Assembly: GCA_001940645.1 (NCBI GenBank)
Contig: MDVS01000024.1
Span: forward strand, 21,345-85,344
DNA from: Candidatus Heimdallarchaeota archaeon LC_3
Lineage (GTDB): Archaea > Asgardarchaeota > Heimdallarchaeia > Hodarchaeales > LC-3
Length of the DNA stretch: 64,000 nt
Direction: 5' to 3'
Part shown: positions 1 to 8,556 of the stretch, piece after piece
Layout of the letters: each line of letters starts with the position of its first letter
Numbering within the stretch: position 1 is the stretch's first letter
Position numbers and translations under genes: made by a program
The notes under the pieces: model-generated
What the model was told of the DNA's origin: nothing
Databases searched by the model: none
What the model saw: the letters and a program-made list of their open reading frames with translations, nothing else

Positions 1-858
1 GTAAACAACATTTTTTCTCTTAGTGATTTAGTTTATCTTTCTGGATATAATATAGTCCAATATTTATTAGCATCTGAAGATAAGAAAGTAAAATCTATGA
101 GAATTACTCCATCGGAATTATTTTATTATTATGAGGAAGATCCAACCCACCAAATCTTATTAGTCCCAATATATACTTATAATGAAGATTTAGAAACTCA
201 TAACATAGTATCAGGTATTTTTTCCAATAAACAACCTACTAATATTGCACGTATGGGTAAAGCATTCCAATCTAAACGTAATTTAGAGAGGTCTCTGCGA
301 ATGATAGCTGATTCACGTGGAAAAAAGCCATTGTTTTTAAATGTAAAAGAAAGATTATCACAGGCTTTTCCATTTCCAAATTTACTTCGCGATACTGATC
401 TGTCTCAAAAATGGAATTATACTTTTCAAATACTTAGTGGAAAGATTGTAGGAGAAAGCATTAAAAAATCAATTCAGAAAAAAATTGTTTCAGAGATTGA
501 AAAGCAACAGAAACAAAAATTCGAATTGTTAAATAATGTTGTTTATTTTATTATCAAAGATTTAATTATTCCATATCAGTTATTTTACTCAGAAAAAGGT
601 ATGCTAATAAAAATAGAAAATTTGGGAAATGCTCACGATGTTCTTACTTCTGTTGGAATTGTTGACAGAAGAATCGAAAAATTAAAAGACAGGTTGCTTA
701 AACTACCTGAAGAACATAAAGTTTTAATCACTAATTTGAGTTTAACTGACAATGTTGAGGATTTAGAAGAATTCATTGCTAAATGTATAACAACTTTAAC
801 TGATTCTTTGAAAAATTTGCCCGAAAATATGTTAAAAACGTTGTTAGTTTCCATTTAG
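1..858 (+). CDS. Unknown protein, 5' end outside window
   Basis: The reading frame is open from base 1, so the gene begins upstream of the window; the first ATG inside it is at 97 and need not be the start. The visible 285 residues have no signal peptide, membrane segment or motif I recognise. The middle and C-terminal part (roughly residues 120-285) is rich in Lys, Glu and Leu and looks helical. It lies 75 bp upstream of the eIF2B-family gene on the same strand, so the two may be cotranscribed. Function unknown. Confidence 0.6.
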   Translation, partial: VNNIFSLSDLVYLSGYNIVQYLLASEDKKVKSMRITPSELFYYYEEDPTHQILLVPIYTYNEDLETHNIVSGIFSNKQPTNIARMGKAFQSKRNLERSLRMIADSRGKKPLFLNVKERLSQAFPFPNLLRDTDLSQKWNYTFQILSGKIVGESIKKSIQKKIVSEIEKQQKQKFELLNNVVYFIIKDLIIPYQLFYSEKGMLIKIENLGNAHDVLTSVGIVDRRIEKLKDRLLKLPEEHKVLITNLSLTDNVEDLEEFIAKCITTLTDSLKNLPENMLKTLLVSI

Positions 859-933
859 TTTTTCTAAAATAATACTTATTGGATTGATTTAATCATATGT
901 TATGTGGTGGGGATACAGAAGGATATTGTTTTT

Positions 934-1791
934 ATGGCAAATTCTGAATTTTTGGATTTTAAAAAATCACTAATTAAACTGGGATTTGATATTGAGTTAT
1001 CAGCAACACAAATATTAGATAAAACGATAGAATTATTTTTTTCTTATATTCAAAATACTGAAGAGATTCCAAAAATATTCCAAAAAGAAATTTCATCTCT
1101 TCTCCCTAGTTTACAACCTGAAATGTCTACTTTTGAAAAATTAAATGAGATTCTTAATGAAATTAAAGGACCTTGGACTAAATCAAATTTAAATTTATGT
1201 TTGAAGAAATTAAGAGAAGACATTATACAAAATGAGAAGGGATCAATAAAAAGATTAATTGAGATAATGAGAACAGAAAACATAGCCACAATTGTTACTA
1301 TTTCTTATTCAAAATTAGTTTTTAATTCAATTATTAAATACAACAAATTATTTGATTTAGAAAGGCTAATAATTTCAGCATCTTCTCCGAAATTTGAAGG
1401 AGTTAAGTTAGCAAATGATTTAAAATTGAAAATACCCAATATTGAATTAATTCTTGTTGATGATTCTCGTTTAGCAAATTATTTAATGAAATATCAAGAA
1501 AAAGGAGTTGTTTTGATAGGATGTGACTCAATATTTCATGATGAATCTGTATTAAATAAATCAGGATCATTTTCATTAGCAATAATGAGTAAGCATTTTG
1601 AAATCCCTTATTATGTAATTGGTACAAAATTCAAAATAAGAAACGTAAATTATTCTAATAAAATGATTAGAAATCAAGAGTTACAAGAATTACCTTGGTA
1701 TAATAATAGTATAAAAGATGGAAAAATGATAATAGAAAACAAATTATTCGATCATATACCTCGAGACTTAATAACAAAAATATTTTATTAG
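934..1791 (+). CDS. eIF2B alpha/beta/delta-family protein
   Basis: This 285-residue protein carries the C-terminal Rossmann-like domain of the IF-2B family, which covers eIF2B regulatory subunits, archaeal aIF2B-like proteins, methylthioribose-1-phosphate isomerase and ribose-1,5-bisphosphate isomerase. The diagnostic stretch is at about residues 195-240: GCDSIFHDESVLNKSG, followed by a segment matching the family's 'LA..AKHF.IP.YV' strand. The N-terminal ~120 residues are helical, as in the family. I chose ATG 934 over an in-frame GTG at 904 because residues before it have no counterpart. Whether it is a sugar-phosphate isomerase or an initiation-factor relative cannot be decided here. An unknown gene precedes it and a DNA methyltransferase follows 75 bp later. 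Confidence 0.8.
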   Translation: MANSEFLDFKKSLIKLGFDIELSATQILDKTIELFFSYIQNTEEIPKIFQKEISSLLPSLQPEMSTFEKLNEILNEIKGPWTKSNLNLCLKKLREDIIQNEKGSIKRLIEIMRTENIATIVTISYSKLVFNSIIKYNKLFDLERLIISASSPKFEGVKLANDLKLKIPNIELILVDDSRLANYLMKYQEKGVVLIGCDSIFHDESVLNKSGSFSLAIMSKHFEIPYYVIGTKFKIRNVNYSNKMIRNQELQELPWYNNSIKDGKMIIENKLFDHIPRDLITKIFY

Positions 1792-1866
1792 AATATTTTA
1801 CATACTTGAAATCAATTTTTTCACTAAATATTAAAAATAAAAAGTATTATATAGCAAAAAGGGTTT

Positions 1867-2928
1867 ATGTTGTTGAATTCTACTGATATAGAAGAAATCG
1901 AAAATCAAAGAATTTTTTATAAAAGTTCGGAGGACATGGTAGAATTAACTGATAATTCAATTGATTTAATCATCACTTCACCTCCATATAATAGAGGAAA
2001 AGTATATTCTGATGATACAAAGATTATATATAACGATAAAAGAAAAATAGAGGATTATTTAACTTTTTTAGAAAAAGTTTGGAGAGAATGTTACCGTGTT
2101 TTGAAAGAAACTGGTGTTTTTTTTCTCAATATTGGGGATGCAGCTCAAGATCAAGGAAAAAGTGAATTAGTGATAGAATCCGCAGTGAAAACCGGATTTA
2201 AAAGAATTCAAACCATAATATGGGTAAAATCTCTATTAGGAAAGGGGCATTACACTCCTACTGGAGGGAATAAACGACTAAATAATGTCTGGGAAAACAT
2301 TTTCCTTCTTGTAAAAAATAAAGAAAAATATAAGATTTATCCAAAAGAGATAGGTATTCCCTATGCGGATAAAAGCAATATTGGTAGATATAGTAGTGAG
2401 GATATACGTGATCAAGGAAATATTTGGTTATTACCTTATTCAAAAACAACTGGTGCCTCGATTAAAAAGGGGCATGATGCACCATTTCCATTGGAATTAC
2501 CTATAAAATGCATAAAATTAACTCATGCTGAGAAAGTTTTAGATCCATTTTTAGGATCTGGAACAACATTAGGCGCTGCTAAATTATTAGGATTAAAGGG
2601 GTTTGGTTATGAGAATTACCCAAGAAAAGAATTGATTAGGAACACAATTACAAATTCTGCGTTACCAGAAAATAACGAAATTCTAATTCCACACTTAGAA
2701 TTAGCAGTAGATTTTTTTTCATCTTTAATTGATAGTAAAAAAGACAAATTTGATATTTTGAATATTTTTAAGAATACTAAAAAACAAGAAAAAGAATTAA
2801 AAATAGTAAAATCGGTTTTACAATCAAAGAATGGATCTAATGAAGTAGTTAATAGTTTAGTGAAATTATATGATAAAAATAAAGAAATTAAAGGAAATAA
2901 ACTAAGCAAATATTTTGATAAAAATTAA
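1867..2928 (+). CDS. Site-specific DNA methyltransferase, beta-class (likely N4-cytosine)
   Basis: This 353-residue methyltransferase has catalytic motif IV (TSPPYN, about residues 38-43) before the AdoMet-binding motif I (DPFLGSGTT, about residues 222-230). That order defines the beta class. SPPY rather than DPPY is typical of N4-cytosine enzymes, though N6-adenine cannot be excluded. A target-recognition region probably lies between the motifs (about 120-190). The C-terminal ~90 residues are Lys/Asn-rich and not part of the catalytic core. No restriction endonuclease is evident nearby, so it may be an orphan enzyme. Its last 4 bases overlap the 3' end of the convergent zinc-ribbon gene. Confidence 0.88.
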   Translation: MLLNSTDIEEIENQRIFYKSSEDMVELTDNSIDLIITSPPYNRGKVYSDDTKIIYNDKRKIEDYLTFLEKVWRECYRVLKETGVFFLNIGDAAQDQGKSELVIESAVKTGFKRIQTIIWVKSLLGKGHYTPTGGNKRLNNVWENIFLLVKNKEKYKIYPKEIGIPYADKSNIGRYSSEDIRDQGNIWLLPYSKTTGASIKKGHDAPFPLELPIKCIKLTHAEKVLDPFLGSGTTLGAAKLLGLKGFGYENYPRKELIRNTITNSALPENNEILIPHLELAVDFFSSLIDSKKDKFDILNIFKNTKKQEKELKIVKSVLQSKNGSNEVVNSLVKLYDKNKEIKGNKLSKYFDKN

Positions 2929-4379
2929 TTTTGTTCTACTTTCACACCACAATTAGAGCAAAAAATATCGTCTAAATGAAGTTTTTCTTTACAATTGATA
3001 CAATTTGTAGATCCAAAAGGAGTAGTCTTTAACGATAATCCATAATCTCTACCCATTAATTTTGCTCCACAATTTTTACAATATGTTTCATTAGCATTAT
3101 ATTTATAAGAACAACGATGACATTTACTAGCTGAAGACAGTCCTAATTGTTTAGATTCAGTTATTTTAGTTTGTGTTGCATCAATAGATCCTACTGTAGT
3201 AACAGGTTTATTTTTCTTTGCACTTCTCCTTTGGTAGATTGCTACTGCCAATATAATTATTATAATCAATCCAATAAACATTAATAGTGGAGACGTATCC
3301 ACCCATCGATCGTTCGATGTTACTTGAGTGTCAAATGAAACAACAAACGTAATATCAACTGATTCAGCAGGATTGACAAATGGATCAAAATAGATAAAGA
3401 AATACCAATTACCACTGTTAAGAGCAGTGAACGAATCTTTAGGAACAAAATCTGTATTCTCTTTGACAACATCAGCTTGTGTGTAATCAATAGCTGCTAC
3501 AGTATAGGATACAGACATATCTACTTGAGCTGAAGAAGAACCAAAATTATACCAGACTAAATACCAATCTTGAGCGTAAGGAGCAGTAAATGAAACAGAA
3601 TAATTTCCAATTCCTGTTTCTGATTTTTCTGGCGTAATTGTTTCCCAATTATTCCAGCGATTAAGAGCATCAGCATCCGCAATGAAAAATTCAACTTCAT
3701 TTTGTAAAGAAATCTCAAAATCAATTTCTAATCTATCACCTGGACGAAGAAAATAACCCAAATATTCGTAATCATGATCTCCTAGAACAGTAAAAATTTT
3801 TTGATAATTCCCCGTCCGCGTCCCACTAGTAGTTGGGAAATTTTCAAAGGGTTGATCCCAAATTAAAAAAGTAACCGGGCTTTGACTCTGCATTTCATAT
3901 TCAATCGTAGACCCTGAAGGAATATTTTCACTTTCGAACCAATATTCATTATAGTTCAGTGTTTGAGTATCCCTATATATTACCACTCCACTTGAACTTG
4001 CATCATTACCTGGATAAGGGACAACAAGCAGACCAAATAAAGGAATGATAATAAGTAAAGCTATAATAAATAAGAAGAAACCTCCACCCATATACACTGG
4101 AGAATAATACCATGGACGATAGGGATAACCCCAAAACCAGTAATATTGATGATACCATGGACGATACCATCCTCCATAATATCCATGATGAGACCTATTA
4201 TAATTTCGACCTCTAGGAGAACGTGATACACTTCGATGAGCACCAGTTCTTCCGAAGGGTCTACCAGAAGATCTCATTGAGCCTGATCGAAAACTAGAAC
4301 TTCCACCTCGAAATCCTCCACCTCCAAATCCTCCACCTCCAAATCCTCCACCTCCAAATCCTCCACCACCTCTAGCCAT
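2925..4379 (-). CDS. Gly-rich membrane protein with C-terminal double zinc ribbon
   Basis: Three parts can be seen in these 484 residues. The N-terminus (1-95) is low complexity: four GGGGF units, then an Arg/Ser-rich stretch and a Tyr/Trp/Pro-rich stretch. A transmembrane helix at about 100-122 is followed by a ~240-residue, probably extracytoplasmic beta-rich region and a second helix at about 366-386. The C-terminus holds two zinc ribbons (CHRC...CKNC at about 428-447; CINC...CSNC at about 463-480). Arg-rich flanks suggest that both termini are cytoplasmic. The ATG overlaps the stop of the upstream CBS gene (TAATG), so the two are translationally coupled. Function unknown; the pairing suggests a membrane sensor or scaffold. 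Confidence 0.75.
   Translation of the reverse strand: MARGGGGFGGGGFGGGGFGGGGFRGGSSSFRSGSMRSSGRPFGRTGAHRSVSRSPRGRNYNRSHHGYYGGWYRPWYHQYYWFWGYPYRPWYYSPVYMGGGFFLFIIALLIIIPLFGLLVVPYPGNDASSSGVVIYRDTQTLNYNEYWFESENIPSGSTIEYEMQSQSPVTFLIWDQPFENFPTTSGTRTGNYQKIFTVLGDHDYEYLGYFLRPGDRLEIDFEISLQNEVEFFIADADALNRWNNWETITPEKSETGIGNYSVSFTAPYAQDWYLVWYNFGSSSAQVDMSVSYTVAAIDYTQADVVKENTDFVPKDSFTALNSGNWYFFIYFDPFVNPAESVDITFVVSFDTQVTSNDRWVDTSPLLMFIGLIIIIILAVAIYQRRSAKKNKPVTTVGSIDATQTKITESKQLGLSSASKCHRCSYKYNANETYCKNCGAKLMGRDYGLSLKTTPFGSTNCINCKEKLHLDDIFCSNCGVKVEQN
4306..4365 (-). repeat. 15-bp tandem repeat encoding GGGGF units
   Basis: Three perfect copies of the 15-bp unit CCTCCAAATCCTCCA and a fourth with one substitution sit at the 5' end of the zinc-ribbon gene. 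Each unit encodes one FGGGG block. Such near-identical coding repeats can change copy number by slippage without breaking the frame. Confidence 0.9.
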
Positions 4380-5362
4380 TAGTTTTCCTCCTCATCTGAT
4401 GAAATAATCTTTTCTTTAAAGAAATAATCTCTTGAAATAGCAAGTAATAGAAATAGAATAGAAATCCCACTTAATAACATTCCTAAAAAATCTATTTGAG
4501 GGTCTGTAACACGAACAGCACCTGAGAAGATAATAAATATGAATAAAAACCAAATAATGATGATATTTATCAAACCCATGGCAAATCCTACATTTCTCCA
4601 GTTTTTATTTTCTTTTATCATTTTATAATCTCCATAGGCCCATTGTAAAATAGCTACTGTACTAATTATCCCTACTAAAAGGAATATCATGCTGTAAACA
4701 GTAATTATAATCCAAGGAACATTGTTTCCTTGGAAATCAATATATCTGAAGATAAATCCTCCCCCTCTTGCTTCAAATAAATAATATGTGACTTCCGTTA
4801 CAAAACTAGCTGAACCAGCTATTTCTGCTTTGAAAAAACCAGCAATGCCTATGACAGGAGTTAAAATTCCAAAGAAAAAATATAAAATAACCATAGTCAA
4901 AGTAAAGAAATAATTAGCAAATTTAGGATCGCTAACAGCGATTAATCCCTTTTGGTCTTCATATTTTTCAGGTAGGTATCCCCAGGTATCTGTAATTGAA
5001 ACTACTCCAATTAATTTATCATTATCGATAACAGGTATAATAGGAACATCTAAATCACGCATACGGGTAAATGTATCAAGAACTGTCGTTTTCGGTGTAA
5101 CTGGTTCTATTGTATACATAATATCAGTAACTTTCGTGCTTTTTGAAGGTTTGTCTTCTGCAATAAGACCTGTAACTATATCAAAATCTGCTATTACTCC
5201 TAAAACTTTTTTTTGTTGTTTATCATCAACTACTACTAAATCTGGTATACCTAGCTCTTTCATCTTTAATGCAGCATCTTTAATAGTCTTATTTGCTTCA
5301 ATAATACCATATTCGTCATCAATCGTTAAATCACTAACAAATCTTTCATTAGTTTTATTCAT
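4379..5362 (-). CDS. CBS-domain membrane protein
   Basis: Two tandem CBS domains fill about residues 8-135; each has the beta-strand/Asp pattern (VLGVIADFDIV; LIGVVSITDTW) that usually binds adenine nucleotides. The C-terminal half has about four transmembrane helices (near 150-178, 212-240, 258-282 and 292-314) with no transporter family I recognise. It is the first gene of a two-gene unit and its stop codon overlaps the start of the Gly-rich zinc-ribbon gene. By analogy with other CBS-membrane fusions it may sense adenylate or energy charge; that role is inferred. Confidence 0.8.
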   Translation of the reverse strand: MNKTNERFVSDLTIDDEYGIIEANKTIKDAALKMKELGIPDLVVVDDKQQKKVLGVIADFDIVTGLIAEDKPSKSTKVTDIMYTIEPVTPKTTVLDTFTRMRDLDVPIIPVIDNDKLIGVVSITDTWGYLPEKYEDQKGLIAVSDPKFANYFFTLTMVILYFFFGILTPVIGIAGFFKAEIAGSASFVTEVTYYLFEARGGGFIFRYIDFQGNNVPWIIITVYSMIFLLVGIISTVAILQWAYGDYKMIKENKNWRNVGFAMGLINIIIIWFLFIFIIFSGAVRVTDPQIDFLGMLLSGISILFLLLAISRDYFFKEKIISSDEEEN

Positions 5363-5678
5363 TTGCGACAGTTCCTATAGCGTAAAAGTAAATAGATGTG
5401 AATAAATTGTTAATTAATACACAAATTCGAGTTCATTATAAATTTAAATTAAAAGCATTTAAATCTGAAAATATTTCATAAATGCAGAATCATTTAGAAA
5501 TCTTTGTTCTTCATATTAAATATTTATTCTTCTCGGAAATGAACTTATTTTGCTCAAATAAAAGTATTAAAATTCAACTTTTCTTTCTAATAAAATAAAT
5601 TTTGTCAAATTTCCTTAATTATAAACAAAAAATATCTTATTTTTTAAAATACAACGATTAACTTATAAATTCAAGTCC

Positions 5679-6298
5679 TTATTCTCTGTTAAGGCTTTTT
5701 AATGATTTCAATTCTTTGTATAATACTGGAATTAAATCAGTCTCTAGAAAAAAATCATTACAGATATCTAAATATTTGCAGCTTTCCCAAATATAGGTTT
5801 CAATTTTTTCTTTTGTAGCAAAGAGCATATATTCTTTTATATTATCTATTCTATCACTTAATTTTATTTTCAATACTCTCTTATCTTCTTCTGAAAACCT
5901 TCTTATCTTTTTGAAATAATTTTGGTAAAATTTTTCCTTTCCAATCATTAATTTTTCTCTTGAATCAGACTTTGTCAACCATTTACTAAAATTTCTGTTT
6001 TTTTTCCAAAATTTTTCTCAATTTCTTCAAAGGTCGTTGTAGTATCTTCAACAGTATCATGTAATAATGCAGCTATTATTAGGTCTAGATCGGAATCTGG
6101 TTCATCAATAAGATTAATTGCTACACGAATTGGATGAATGAAATAGGGATCACCTGAAATTTTCCTTTCCTGTCCCTTATGCTTATTTTTTCCAAATTCT
6201 AAAGCAATTTCTAATAATTCGCTGTTATACCAGTGCTTTGTTTCACATTTTTTCAGAATTTCTTCATATTTTAGTTTTAAGTTAACGTTACTATACAA
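5679..6298 (-). pseudogene. MESH1/SpoT-like HD alarmone hydrolase, frameshifted
   Basis: Two overlapping ORFs together give one single-domain HD hydrolase of about 206 residues, the size of small alarmone hydrolases (MESH1 type) that remove pyrophosphate from (p)ppGpp. The first part (6298-5975) has the HKGQ/ISGDPYFIHP helix and the HD motif ALLHDTVEDT, and ends at VNG-stop. The second part (from a TTG at 5978) starts LTKSDS and holds LKIKLSDRIDNI, the family's 'IKLADRLHNM' motif. Joined, VNG+LTK matches the family's 'V.GVTK' exactly, so one base appears to be missing near 5977-5980. It could be a true mutation, a sequencing or assembly error, or recoding. Without the join the metal site is split. 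Confidence 0.75.
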
Positions 6299-6386
6299 TT
6301 AGAGAATTTCCTTTGATTTTTAATCGGTTTGGTTTTTTTCTTATTCATTCTATTAAATTGACTATATCATATAATAAAATTTTAGA

Positions 6387-6434
6387 CTTAACAATAGTAA
6401 AGTTTTTTAATGATAAAACTTAACAATAGTTAAG
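6387..6434. promoter_or_regulatory. Two TTAAC-N4-GTTAA-type operators
   Basis: A perfect inverted repeat CTTAACAATAGTTAAG lies at 6419-6434, eight bases before the regulator's first ATG. A second, imperfect copy (CTTAACAATAGTAAAG) is at 6387-6402. The same core occurs before sufB and before the paralogous regulator at 17705. The 143-bp gap is shared with the divergent hydrolase gene, so both directions could be controlled. Autoregulation by the adjacent winged-helix protein is inferred. Confidence 0.6.
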
Positions 6435-6441
6435 CTAACTT

Positions 6442-6711
6442 ATGTTCGTGATAGTCATGCAAACAGAAACAAATTTAACTAAAGTCGCAAAAATGGTTCT
6501 TAAAGGTTTAGAAAATGAAGATAAACCAATAAAACCTGAAGAATTAGTTCAGAAGCTGGGAATTAATCTCAGAAGTGTTAGGTACGGCTTAAAACTATTA
6601 TTAGATGCAAATTTAATCGTTAGATCTCCTGATTTAATTGATTTACGTTCTTTTTATTATAGTTTAGACGGTATTCAGTATAATAATACTGCTATAACAA
6701 TTGAAGCTTAA
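6442..6711 (+). CDS. Small winged-helix transcription regulator
   Basis: This 89-residue protein (84 if ATG 6457 is the start) consists of a single winged helix-turn-helix. Its recognition-helix stretch RSVRYGLKLLLDANLI is followed by a wing ending in a Tyr. It is clearly paralogous to the 83-residue regulator at 17705 (RSIRYGINLLVKAGLI); both end in a short hydrophobic tail. There is no ligand domain and no conserved cysteines, so an effector would have to act through a partner or the protein may respond only to its own level. Perfect and imperfect TTAAC-N4-GTTAA palindromes precede it and a terminator-like hairpin follows. Confidence 0.8.
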   Translation: MFVIVMQTETNLTKVAKMVLKGLENEDKPIKPEELVQKLGINLRSVRYGLKLLLDANLIVRSPDLIDLRSFYYSLDGIQYNNTAITIEA

Positions 6712-6721
6712 AAAATATAAA

Positions 6722-6755
6722 TTTTAGGCTCCTAAAAGCTTCAATTCTCTTTTTT
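6722..6755 (+). terminator. Hairpin plus T-run after winged-helix gene
   Basis: Perfect inverted repeat TTTTAGG-CT-CCTAAAA at 6722-6737, followed by a six-T run at 6750-6755, begins 11 bases after the regulator's stop codon. It fits an oligo-T archaeal terminator assisted by a hairpin. Confidence 0.5.
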
Positions 6756-6889
6756 GCCTAGTAAATATTTCTATTACACAAATCACTTTATATTTTAATC
6801 CAATATCCCATTTAGATCTTTATATTCAAGATAATTTTTTTTCGTTCATAATAACAAATACTTATAAGACGAATCCTTCTTGATAAAAT

Positions 6890-7140
6890 TAATCCAGATC
6901 TCTTTGGAGGTGTAAGTAGTAATGATTGTATTAAAAATTAATGTCGTTTTTTGGAATCTTTCGTTGTTTGAAACTGCTAGTCACCTCAGTAAAGTTAATT
7001 AATAAATAGACTGCTTTACTCTGGCGTCTTGCTCTTTTGTAATTGACCGACTTCTCAGTCGTAACAGTCAATCCTATAGCTTACAGGAAGCTTGGGATTT
7101 GCATACATAGCTATTTGGTACTATATTCGGTAGCACAGGT
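6890..7140 (+). ncRNA. Possible structured RNA
   Basis: A TATA-like box (CTTATAAG, 6861-6868) precedes about 250 bases that are visibly less AT-rich than their surroundings and hold several hairpins. These are AGTAAAG/CTTTACT (6988-6994 with 7014-7020); CGAC/GTCG inside TGAC/GTCA (7044-7070); and AATCC...AGCTT/AAGCT...GGATT (7070-7099). No long ORF covers it. I could not match it to SRP RNA, RNase P RNA or a tRNA. It could instead be the leader of the two tiny ORFs and the RIO kinase gene downstream. Boundaries are guesses. Confidence 0.35.
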
Positions 7141-7149
7141 ATTGAAATA

Positions 7150-7368
7150 ATGAAAAATAACTATATTTGTAATAAAATTAATAAATCAGTTGTCAATGAA
7201 ATAAATTGTAAGAAAATGAAAATTTATTCAACTGATATAACTGAATTTATTATTAATAAAAAAATTGGTAAAGAACAAATGATTATTATTCCAGAAGATG
7301 ATTCCATATTCGATTCTGATGATAATAAGACAAAAATGACAATATATGAAAGGATAATTAGTATTTAA
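7150..7368 (+). CDS. Small hypothetical ORF, 72 residues
   Basis: An ATG-initiated 72-residue ORF directly follows the structured region. It is rich in Lys, Ile and Asn with an acidic stretch near the end (DDSIFDSDD). No motif or family is recognised, and no strong ribosome-binding site precedes it. Its position in front of another tiny ORF and the RIO kinase on the same strand is the main reason to keep it; it may be spurious. Confidence 0.35.
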   Translation: MKNNYICNKINKSVVNEINCKKMKIYSTDITEFIINKKIGKEQMIIIPEDDSIFDSDDNKTKMTIYERIISI

Positions 7369-7390
7369 TGCAATCTTTGGAGGAAAAATT

Positions 7391-7534
7391 ATGAAAAATG
7401 GATTAAAAAAGGAATATAGAGCGTTAATAAAAATTAAAAACCAATTAAAAGTTATGATCATCCCTAAATTTTCTATAGATTTTAATTTGCTGAGAAAAAC
7501 AAAATTTAGTCAAAATAATTTATTTTTAAGGTGA
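7391..7534 (+). CDS. Small basic ORF, 47 residues
   Basis: An ATG-initiated ORF of 47 residues has a strong ribosome-binding sequence GGAGG about 10 bases upstream. It ends at TGA 7532-7534, just before the TTG start of the RIO kinase, so translation of the kinase may be coupled to it. The peptide is very basic (many Lys and Arg) with a short hydrophobic centre (VMIIPKF) and no recognised family. The good ribosome-binding site makes it more credible than the ORF before it. Confidence 0.45.
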   Translation: MKNGLKKEYRALIKIKNQLKVMIIPKFSIDFNLLRKTKFSQNNLFLR

Positions 7535-7543
7535 AACATCAAG

Positions 7544-8503
7544 TTGAACAAAATTAATTTTAATCAAGAATACGATCAATTAAATAAAAAATATCGGGAA
7601 GAATCTAAATCTTCCAAATCGCAGGAATATAGTATAGAAATTGCAATAAATGATATGTTAAAGACAAATTTAATATCTTCAAAACGAAATATCCTAACCC
7701 TTGGAGCTGGAAAAGAAGCTTTTGTTATACTAGCAGAAAAAAATGGCAAACCAGTTTGTGTTAAATCTTTCAGACCATATTCAAATACAAATGTTAAAAG
7801 GAAGAATGCGCAACACCATATTACGGAATTTGGTATGAGTTCCATTATGGCAAGAGATGAATTCCAGAACTTAGAAATTTTGGATCATTTTGGCGTTAAT
7901 GTCCCTAAACCTTTTGAGTATAATAATGGGTTGAGTTTTTCAATGAAACTATTATCTGACAGAGAATTAGAGTCATTTCAAGCTGCTCCTTTACTTAGAA
8001 ATGTTCATTTGAAAAAAATGGGTTTTGATCCCGGAGATATTTTAGAAGACATTCTCGATCAGATTGAATTAATGTGGAATCGATGTAAATTCGTACATGG
8101 TGACTTAAGTGAATTTAATATCATTTTTTCTTACGAAAAACCGTATATTATTGACGTAAGCCAATCAAGGTTATATAATTTTAAAACTTTCACAACGACA
8201 CCGGTTAGAATCAGAATCGATAGAGCGTTAAGCGTATTAGAACGTGATTTAGAAAAAATAATGTATCATTTTCAAAAAAAGTATCGGATCTATTTTAATA
8301 ATGAAGAAATATATCAGAAGCTTATGAAAAATTTGCCTGAATTCGCAAAAAAGTTTTCATTATTAGAACAGAGAAATATGGTTAAAAAAAGAGTTGCAAG
8401 AACCTTTTTTATGGAACCTGAAGAAGTAAGTAGTAATTCAGGATTAGTTCCAAGAGCAAAACAAAGAAGAATTCATTCTAAGATCAATTTATGGGAAAAT
8501 TAG
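7544..8503 (+). CDS. rio1: RIO1-family atypical protein kinase
   Basis: RIO1-type kinases act in late maturation of the small ribosomal subunit. The 319-residue protein shows the RIO nucleotide loop GAGKEAF (about residues 50-56), the ATP-binding Lys in CVKSF, the catalytic loop HGDLSEFN (His185, Asp187) and the metal-binding Asp204 in IIDVSQS. The SQS and following segment resemble RIO1 rather than RIO2, and there is no N-terminal winged helix. The TTG start at 7544 has a purine-rich AAGGTGA just upstream; no ATG lies nearby in frame. The C-terminal ~60 residues are basic and may contact RNA. Confidence 0.85.
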   Translation: MNKINFNQEYDQLNKKYREESKSSKSQEYSIEIAINDMLKTNLISSKRNILTLGAGKEAFVILAEKNGKPVCVKSFRPYSNTNVKRKNAQHHITEFGMSSIMARDEFQNLEILDHFGVNVPKPFEYNNGLSFSMKLLSDRELESFQAAPLLRNVHLKKMGFDPGDILEDILDQIELMWNRCKFVHGDLSEFNIIFSYEKPYIIDVSQSRLYNFKTFTTTPVRIRIDRALSVLERDLEKIMYHFQKKYRIYFNNEEIYQKLMKNLPEFAKKFSLLEQRNMVKKRVARTFFMEPEEVSSNSGLVPRAKQRRIHSKINLWEN

Positions 8504-8556
8504 AATTCAATGAGTTAATATTTTTTTTGAAATTCTAAAGAAGTTAGCGTGAAAAT

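Noticed and set aside
6890..7140. SRP RNA, RNase P RNA or tRNA
   Set aside because: The conserved SRP GGAA-tetraloop/AGCAGCC region, the RNase P GAGGAAAGUCC core and a tRNA T-loop could not be found.
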